From positions 1-43,391 of the IMG/VR virus record IMGVR_UViG_3300017530_000084: a DNA stretch of 43,391 nucleotides. One strand, 5' to 3'. Of the stretch, positions 39,116-43,391 are shown piece after piece. The notes beneath the pieces were generated by a model that did no database searches, was not told where the DNA came from, and saw only the letters and a list, made by a program, of their open reading frames with translations. Position 1 is the first letter of the stretch, and every line of letters begins with the position of its first letter. This stretch comes from a virus. Made by a program: the position numbers and the translations under genes.

Positions 39116-39305
39116 TTTTTTTAGGGCCTATTTGTCTTAAGACCGGCCTAGCCATAACTATTTTTTGGGCCTTGTGGATGGCACATTGGAATTCGGAAAG
39201 ATCGCTATCGTGGATCACTTCCAGGATAACAAAAGAATTCCACGCGTCTATGAGGTTATCTATGACACACATCTCCTGGTCGGATAACACAGTCTTCCTG
39301 CTCAC
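39108..39305 (-). CDS. Small conserved-looking protein, GTG start
   Basis: A 65-residue helical protein ('LSDQEMCVIDNLIDAWNSFVILEVIHDSDLSEFQCAIHKAQKIVMARP'). It starts at a GTG overlapping the previous TGA (GTGA); the long upstream frame would be a shadow of the preceding gene. Such 'AWNxFvxL...H..D..eFr.aIh..Q' proteins are frequent in phage replication operons. Function unknown. Confidence 0.58.
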   Translation of the reverse strand: MSRKTVLSDQEMCVIDNLIDAWNSFVILEVIHDSDLSEFQCAIHKAQKIVMARPVLRQIGPKKNG

Positions 39306-39712
39306 CCCGCCCCCCTCTCGGCCTTTCTGATAGCCGCCTGGGCCTGGTCGATGATGCGGTCCATCTCGGCGAGCGCCTCGCGGTCTAGATCCTCTGAGAT
39401 GTCGCCCTCGTGGTCTGAGCAAGTGGTGCGGAATATGTCACGCTCGTCGATTATGAACGCCACGGTCTTCTTCAGCGTCTCGACTAGGTTCTCCGTGCTG
39501 TCTGTCACCCCCACCCTCCGCCAGAAGTGAGATAGCACCTGCTGGCGGATGTTGCGCTGCTGCTGTGGTGTCGGCTCGTGGACTCCCTCGACGCACGGTT
39601 CAATGCGCACCAACGCGCGGCCGCTGCCGCCGTGCCAGAACATGCCGTACAACGATCTCGTCTCCTCGCGGATATAGGTCCAGATGGTGCCGTCCGGCGT
39701 CGGGTGGGTCAC
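39302..39712 (-). CDS. Hypothetical protein, 136 residues
   Basis: A soluble protein with an N-terminal beta part ('TIWTYIREETRSLYGMFWHGGSGRALVRI') and an acidic helical C terminus ('EDLDREALAEMDRIIDQAQAAIRKAERG'). Coupled on both sides. No family recognised. Confidence 0.6.
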   Translation of the reverse strand: MTHPTPDGTIWTYIREETRSLYGMFWHGGSGRALVRIEPCVEGVHEPTPQQQRNIRQQVLSHFWRRVGVTDSTENLVETLKKTVAFIIDERDIFRTTCSDHEGDISEDLDREALAEMDRIIDQAQAAIRKAERGAG

Positions 39713-40344
39713 CTCGCGTTTCTCCCCCTCTGTGATCTATTCCGCTCCCATTCGTGGAACGGGTCCAGGATCAGGTTCTGGTAGGCGGCGGCCGTGTGGT
39801 CTTTGTGGTCGATCTCCCGCCTGGACTTGATCTTGAGCGTGTGCAGGACGTGCTCCCGGGCCATCGTCTCCTTGGTCCTCTGATCCCACTTGGCGTGCAT
39901 CTTTCCGATCGTGAAGAGGTATCGGTGATAATCGATACTCTTGCACATGATTCCGCAGTCGATCGATAGCCGGCCCCCTTTGTTGGCGTCCTGTAGCTCG
40001 TTCTCCAGCTTCTTCTTCAGGATCTGATTGATCGGTTCCTCGTCGTCGGCCAGTTCTACCAGGACAAGGTGAAACCGGGTGCCTTTTCCGAAGGTTTTAA
40101 GCGGATGTCCGCCGGCGTCGGCCTCGGTGATCTGGAGCGTCATCGTGTAGCCGCGCGTGTCCGACCACTTGGCGTCCACCAGGATCGCTTGGTCGCTCAG
40201 GGCAACCAAGTCCTCCGGGGTAGCGATATCGGCCTCAGCGTCCGCCTGCGGGGCGATCTCACCTGCGGAGCCGTTACCGGCCGTCTTCATCGTCTTCGCC
40301 GTGCCTTGGGCCGCCTGGGCGGATTCCTGTGTCTTCTCGATCAT
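39709..40344 (-). CDS. Hypothetical DNA-metabolism-region protein
   Basis: A 211-residue protein with a low-complexity Ala/Glu N terminus (residues 1-45), a beta-rich core ('YTMTLQITEADAGGHPLKTFGKGTRFHLVLVEL') and a basic C-terminal end with 'HVLHTLKIKSRREIDHKDH'. The ATG follows a strong AGGAGGGG and overlaps the helicase C terminus by 71 bases. Might be a single-stranded DNA-binding or helicase accessory protein by position; no motif shows it. Confidence 0.55.
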   Translation of the reverse strand: MIEKTQESAQAAQGTAKTMKTAGNGSAGEIAPQADAEADIATPEDLVALSDQAILVDAKWSDTRGYTMTLQITEADAGGHPLKTFGKGTRFHLVLVELADDEEPINQILKKKLENELQDANKGGRLSIDCGIMCKSIDYHRYLFTIGKMHAKWDQRTKETMAREHVLHTLKIKSRREIDHKDHTAAAYQNLILDPFHEWERNRSQRGRNAR

Positions 40345-41617
40345 GTTTCCCCTCCTGGTACTCAGGCGCCAGATTGCTGACCCGCATCCGTTCCGGTTCC
40401 CACGTGGCGCTGATGTAGCCGGTCCGGCCGTGCCGGTTCTTCTCGACGTTGATCTCGATGACGCCCCGGAACTTGGTGTGCTCGTGGTAGACCTCGTCGC
40501 GGTACAGCATCATCACGTTGTCGGCCTCCTGCTCGATCGCGCCGCTGTCGCGCAGGTCCGACATGTGCGGCCGCTTATCAGCCCGCTTCTCCACCTCCCG
40601 GTTGACCTGGGCGAGGGCCACCACGGAAATGTCGAGTTCCTTGGCGAGCTCCTTCAGGCCGCGCGCGATCTCCTCGATCTGCTCATGCCGTTTCAGTTGG
40701 TTGGGTCCGCGCATCCGCTGGATGTAGTCGAGGTAGATCCCTCGGATGCCGTGTTCACGCTTCCACCTCCTGGTCTGTCGGACGATGTCGATCAGCGTCG
40801 GGGATGATTTGTCGTTGACCCTGATCACGCTGTCTTTGAGGTGGTCGAACGTCTTGGTCACCGCCGACCAATCCTCCTGCGTCATCGCCGCCCGCCGCAT
40901 GTTCGTCGTACTCGCCCCGCCAGAGATCGCGATGATCCTCTGGCCCACCTGGACCTTCGGCTGCTCGGCCGAGAACACACCGACGGCCTTGCCGGCGTTG
41001 AGCGCCATGTTCAGCATGAGGGCGGTCTTCCCGATGGCCGGTCTGGCGCCGATGACGTAGAGGTCCGCCGGCTGGAAGCCGCCCAGGAACTCGTCCAAAT
41101 CCACCAGGCCGGTCGACAGGCCAACGAGTCCTGGGTGCTTCTCAAGCCAGTCGAGCCGGTCCGCCGCCGCGCCGATCGTGTCCTGGACGCTGCACTCGTA
41201 GTGACGAGCACCCTCCACCAGGTGCATGAGGTCGGCGATGATGTGGTCGATGCCCGCGGACCCGTCCTCCTTGATCGTCTCGATCCCATCGTGAAGGATC
41301 CCGAGGGCCCGCCGGCGCCTTGAGTCGTTTCTGACGAGCTCCGCGTAGACGTGGACGTTCGCGGCGGACGGTGTGTTCAGCGCCAGTTCGGCGACATACG
41401 CGAGGTCTGTGTGTTCCACCCCCTGGTTGCGCTCCAGCCACTCCGTCACGGTGACGACGTCGGCGACGCCTCCCGCACTGACAAGCGCCTGGATGGCCCG
41501 GTAGATGCGTTGGTGAGCGGGATGGTGGAAGTCCTCGGCGACGGTGTCCACGTCGTGGATCCGGCTATTGTCGAGCAGCAGCCCGCCCAACGTCGACTGT
41601 TCCGCCTCGTGGATCAC
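40274..41617 (-). CDS. dnaB: Replicative DnaB-type helicase
   Basis: A 447-residue hexameric 5'-3' helicase. N-terminal domain (residues 1-100, 'AEQSTLGGLLLDNSRIHDVDTV', 'HPAHQRIYRAIQAL'), linker, then RecA-like ATPase: Walker A 'GARPAIGKTAL' at 190-200, 'IRGIYLDYIQRM' (Walker B), 'ISVVALAQVNREVEKRADKRPHMSDLRDSGAIEQEADNVMMLYRDE'. The C-terminal 40 residues are charged and overlap the next gene. Probably loaded by the upstream initiator-like protein. Confidence 0.92.
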   Translation of the reverse strand: MIHEAEQSTLGGLLLDNSRIHDVDTVAEDFHHPAHQRIYRAIQALVSAGGVADVVTVTEWLERNQGVEHTDLAYVAELALNTPSAANVHVYAELVRNDSRRRRALGILHDGIETIKEDGSAGIDHIIADLMHLVEGARHYECSVQDTIGAAADRLDWLEKHPGLVGLSTGLVDLDEFLGGFQPADLYVIGARPAIGKTALMLNMALNAGKAVGVFSAEQPKVQVGQRIIAISGGASTTNMRRAAMTQEDWSAVTKTFDHLKDSVIRVNDKSSPTLIDIVRQTRRWKREHGIRGIYLDYIQRMRGPNQLKRHEQIEEIARGLKELAKELDISVVALAQVNREVEKRADKRPHMSDLRDSGAIEQEADNVMMLYRDEVYHEHTKFRGVIEINVEKNRHGRTGYISATWEPERMRVSNLAPEYQEGKHDREDTGIRPGGPRHGEDDEDGR

Positions 41618-42393
41618 GTGAGCGGCCTCCTCGGCCGAGTGTCGGTCTCCGGCGAGTAGGGCTTCTCCCTCTTCTGCGGCGGGTGGTCCGCGTAGTTCAT
41701 GAACTTCTCTATTTGCCCAGCGTCACGCAGGATCAGGGCTATATCGTCGTACCGCTGGAGCCTGTCGTTGTCGCCCATGTGGAACGGGGATAGTGAACAG
41801 CCCTGGAACGCCTTCTTGAGGTCAGCGACCGGATGGGCCTTCAGCGCCTGTTTGATCTTCGTCCTGCGCTTGCCATCTAGTACGGCCTTCGGGTGTTCCA
41901 AGATGGTCTTCCAGTTGTTAAAAACGGTATTCACTGGATCATGGTCGGGGGAACCCGACATGTCTCTTGTGTCTTGTTCAGTGTGTCTTGTTCTAGTTAG
42001 TGGGGGACTTAACGTCGTTGAGTCCGTGGCTATCTCACGTTTAGTCTGTGATGATTCAGACAATAAACCACGTTTAGTCTGTAGGTGGTCCTCGATGGTG
42101 TAGTGGTTGACCGTTTTGGTCTTGGTCTTACTGATTAATTTCTCATCGATGAGCCTGTCGATCGACTTGATGACGGTCGGCTCGGAGATCCCCGTATCAT
42201 CGCACACCACGGAGAGCTTCGGGTAGCAACGGTCCTTGTTGCCGGCTCGGTATACGAGGTAGCTGTAGACTGTCGTGGCGTAGGGTCCGATCCGGGCGGC
42301 CGTGCCGGAGTCGAATATCTTGTTCTCGATCATGAAGAACCCGAGACGACGATTATCGACAAGAGTCTGGGTTCGTGGTATTTTTACGGCCAT
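41614..42393 (-). CDS. Replication initiator/helicase-loader-like winged-helix protein
   Basis: A 259-residue protein with an N-terminal winged helix ('ARIGPYATTVYSYLVYRAGNKDRCYPKLSVVCDDTGISEPTVIKSIDRLIDEKLIS'), an unstructured Ser/Thr middle and a C-terminal helical part ('ALKAHPVADLKKAFQGCSLSPFHMGDN'), which looks like DnaD/lambda-O style phage replication proteins. It overlaps dnaB at its stop. The ATG at 42393 follows GAGGAGC. An origin may lie in the Ser/Thr-coding segment (AT-richer at 41930-42110), as in lambda O; unproven. Confidence 0.72.
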   Translation of the reverse strand: MAVKIPRTQTLVDNRRLGFFMIENKIFDSGTAARIGPYATTVYSYLVYRAGNKDRCYPKLSVVCDDTGISEPTVIKSIDRLIDEKLISKTKTKTVNHYTIEDHLQTKRGLLSESSQTKREIATDSTTLSPPLTRTRHTEQDTRDMSGSPDHDPVNTVFNNWKTILEHPKAVLDGKRRTKIKQALKAHPVADLKKAFQGCSLSPFHMGDNDRLQRYDDIALILRDAGQIEKFMNYADHPPQKREKPYSPETDTRPRRPLT

Positions 42394-42435
42394 GGTGCTC
42401 CTCATTGTGGTGGTGCATCATATCCTGTTGAAGGG

Positions 42436-42458
42436 ACCACCCATTCTCCCTGGGCGGT
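42436..42458. promoter_or_regulatory. Imperfect inverted repeat before the replication operon
   Basis: ACCACCCA and TGGGCGGT flank a seven-base loop, pairing at seven of eight positions. It lies between the terminator and the initiator-like gene, in a 108-base gap with no gene. It may be an operator or a second hairpin. No convincing promoter hexamers were found, although a TATGAT lies nearer the start. Confidence 0.35.
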
Positions 42459-42468
42459 GAAAAACCAG

Positions 42469-42503
42469 AAAGGCCGGCGGCTCCTTTGCCCCGGCCTTTT
42501 TTT
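42469..42503. terminator. Bidirectional intrinsic terminator
   Basis: A nine-base GC-rich stem (AAAGGCCGG / CCGGCCTTT), extendable by an inner GGC/GCC pair, with seven T residues on the plus side and a T-rich stretch on the minus side. It overlaps the stop codon of the HTH gene. The better T-run is for rightward reading, so it may also insulate the control region from antisense transcription. Confidence 0.8.
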
Positions 42504-42741
42504 ATGCCTGTTCAACCTCCCTGATGAGCTCAGCCGGATCAATATCCAGGCGGTAGAGCTTGCCGATCACCTGGGCCGTGATCTCTCCTTCACTGATCTG
42601 CTTGTACCAGGTAGGCCTGGAGATGCCGGTCCTGGCCTCCGCATCGGAGATAGTGCCGAATAGCCGGACGATGTTCGCCCGGATCGTCTCACCGTCGGCG
42701 ATGAGCCGGTTAGATGCTGTAACCTGTTGATTGTCGTTCAT
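42502..42741 (-). CDS. Small Cro/CI-type helix-turn-helix regulator
   Basis: A 79-residue DNA-binding protein with 'GTISDAEARTGISRPTWYKQISEGEITAQVIGKLYRLDIDPAELI', a Cro/CI-like HTH (recognition helix about residues 39-48). It is divergent from the rightward unit and is followed at once by a terminator, as expected for a switch regulator. No ribosome-binding site precedes the ATG and a likely -10 element lies only about 12 bases upstream, so its mRNA may be nearly leaderless. Probable targets are the inverted repeats at 42766-42807. Confidence 0.78.
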   Translation of the reverse strand: MNDNQQVTASNRLIADGETIRANIVRLFGTISDAEARTGISRPTWYKQISEGEITAQVIGKLYRLDIDPAELIREVEQA

Positions 42742-42751
42742 AAAAATAGCT

Positions 42752-42783
42752 GTAATATCGCTTTACATCTGAGAGGTTGTCAG
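42752..42783 (-). promoter_or_regulatory. Possible leftward promoter of the HTH regulator
   Basis: CTGACA (42783-42778) and GATATT (42759-42754) are spaced by 18 bases on the minus strand; TATTAC two bases on is an alternative -10. Transcription would begin about 5 bases before the ATG. Moderate match to sigma-70. Confidence 0.4.
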
Positions 42784-42790
42784 ATATATT
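42762..42790 (+). promoter_or_regulatory. Rightward sigma-70-type promoter
   Basis: TTTACA (42762-42767), a 17-base spacer and TATATT (42785-42790) give a good sigma-70 match on the plus strand, driving the rightward unit. The spacer contains the first operator-like element. Confidence 0.6.
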
Positions 42791-42807
42791 TACATACCTC
42801 AGAGATG
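42766..42807. promoter_or_regulatory. Inverted operator-like elements
   Basis: CATCTGAGAGGT (42766-42777) and ACCTCAGAGATG (42796-42807) are inverted copies matching at ten of twelve bases, 18 bases apart. The first lies in the rightward promoter spacer and the second near the expected start of transcription. A further ATCTGA-N7-TCAGAT palindrome is nested at 42767-42785. These are candidate binding sites for the adjacent HTH protein. Confidence 0.55.
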
Positions 42808-42832
42808 ATTGCAATCAAAAAAGGACGGAGCC

Positions 42833-42955
42833 GTGGCAAGAACCAACACCCAACACCCAACACACCATCATCATCCTAGTCCGCATGTAAGCGGACCCGC
42901 TCAGACAACCCACACCTCCGGGGTGAATTGGGGGAACCAAAGGAGAAACCAATGA
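42833..42955 (+). CDS. Possible His-rich leader peptide, GTG start
   Basis: A 40-codon ORF with a good ribosome-binding site (AAGGACGGAG) reading 'TNTQHPTHHHHPSPH' and ending with a TGA that overlaps the ATG of the next gene. Seven His codons, four in a row, recall histidine-operon leader peptides. A hairpin GTCCGC-ATGTAA-GCGGAC (42879-42896) follows the His run. It may be an upstream ORF controlling the next gene, or merely an Asn/His-rich leader that is open by chance. Confidence 0.35.
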   Translation: MARTNTQHPTHHHHPSPHVSGPAQTTHTSGVNWGNQRRNQ

Positions 42956-43281
42956 AAGTAGACGAATTAACAATTGGAGAAGCCAAAAAACTGGCGGCAC
43001 TGTTTTCCTCGTCTGAGGATACCCATCCTTTCGAGATCGGCGCGAATTATCTAATCCGTACCGTGACGATGATCGATACGGGCTGTGTCGTGGCCGTAAC
43101 GCCCCAAGAGATAGTTTTGGAAGAGGCGGCATGGATTGCGGATACAGGACGGTTTGCTGACGCAATAAAAAAAGCCAGCTTCAATGAGGTCGAGCCATTC
43201 CCTGACGGGAAAGTTATCATCGGGCGCGGCGCAATCATTGATGCGTGTAAGATTTCCACCCTTCCGAGATCGCAGAAGTGA
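42952..43281 (+). CDS. Conserved phage protein of unknown function
   Basis: A 109-residue soluble protein: 'MKVDELTIGEAKKLAALF', 'HPFEIGANYLIRTVTMIDTGCVVAV', 'EAAWIADTGRFADAIKKASFNEVEPFP'. I recognise this as a widespread small phage/prophage family without known function, often first in an early operon. AAAGGAG precedes the ATG; the upstream ATG at 42928 lacks one. It probably acts early, since it is the first full gene after the rightward promoter. Confidence 0.72.
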   Translation: MKVDELTIGEAKKLAALFSSSEDTHPFEIGANYLIRTVTMIDTGCVVAVTPQEIVLEEAAWIADTGRFADAIKKASFNEVEPFPDGKVIIGRGAIIDACKISTLPRSQK

Positions 43282-43282
43282 A

Positions 43283-43309
43283 TCAAGCCGTAGCCCGAAC
43301 CGGGCTTGA
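43283..43309 (+). other. Hairpin after the first early gene
   Basis: TCAAGCC pairs with GGCTTGA (7 bp), and an alternative inner AGCCCG-AAC-CGGGCT hairpin is possible. No T-run follows; instead the hexamer array begins. It could be an attenuating or RNA-processing hairpin, not a classic terminator. Confidence 0.45.
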
Positions 43310-43312
43310 CTG

Positions 43313-43391
43313 GTCGCGGTTGTGGTCGCAGTGGCGGTCGGGGTCGCGGTCGGGGTCGCGGTCGTGGTCGGGGTCGCGGTCGCGGTCGGGG
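43313..43391. repeat. GGTCGC/GGTCGG hexanucleotide tandem repeat, right part
   Basis: The other half of the hexamer array, with bases 43323-43376 identical to 1-54. Together with the left part the array fills the ~170 bases between the first early gene and the methyltransferase gene. Strand asymmetry is strong, with G-runs of two to four on the plus strand. Confidence 0.9.

Noticed and set aside
1-43391. tRNA, integrase, DNA polymerase and RNA polymerase genes
   Set aside because: Looked for by eye and none recognised; a degenerate tRNA could escape, so tRNAscan-type software would be needed for certainty.

Overview
The window looks like an essentially complete genome of a small contractile-tailed dsDNA phage (myovirus morphology) of a Gram-negative, probably pseudomonadotal, host. 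The Gram-negative host is inferred from an overlapping inner/outer spanin pair beside an amidase endolysin. The contractile tail is inferred from a DUF3383 sheath, a DUF3277 tube and a gp25/gpJ/gpV-type baseplate. Gene content and order (DUF1073 portal, Mu-F head protein, DUF2213 protease/scaffold, DUF2184 capsid, DUF4054 adaptor) match the Bcep781/Pam3 style of small myovirus. The last 69 bases repeat the first 54 bases of the window exactly and then continue in the same hexanucleotide repeat. The contig is therefore circular or circularly permuted and was cut inside a GGTCGS tandem repeat whose true length is unresolved. No integrase, DNA polymerase, RNA polymerase or tRNA gene was recognised.

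Layout: a control region at about 42.74-42.95 kb separates two divergent transcription units that run around the circle and converge near 7.15 kb. The rightward unit (42.83 kb, across the junction, to 7.13 kb) holds a possible leader peptide, a conserved 109-residue protein, a short cytosine-C5 methyltransferase and a RecT / YqaJ-exonuclease recombination module with a coiled-coil partner. These are followed by a DEDDh exonuclease, an ASCH-like protein, a CsrA homologue and many tiny overlapping genes, several with CxxC zinc-binding pairs.

The leftward unit starts with a small helix-turn-helix regulator that has almost no leader, followed by a bidirectional terminator. Next come a replication initiator-like winged-helix protein, a DnaB helicase, several small DNA-metabolism proteins, a RuvC-type resolvase, and then a ParB-fold protein and an ABC-ATPase-GNAT fusion that may form a DNA-modification or partition-like module. 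It continues into terminase, portal, head and neck genes, sheath and tube, a tail chaperone pair joined by a textbook -1 frameshift site (A AAA AAG), tape measure, baseplate and fibres. An envelope-protein cassette resembling a moron (12.3-13.4 kb) lies between fibre genes. The unit ends with the lysis genes and a small HExxH protein.

The most notable items are the ParB + ABC-ATPase-GNAT pair, the frameshifted chaperone, the moron with a start-less two-helix membrane ORF, a 14-unit ~20-residue repeat in a fibre, the same FCCH-like insert in both sheath and baseplate J, a LamG domain inserted in a baseplate protein, the phage CsrA, and the His-rich leader ORF with nearby operators. All functional names are from reading the translated sequence; no database search was run.
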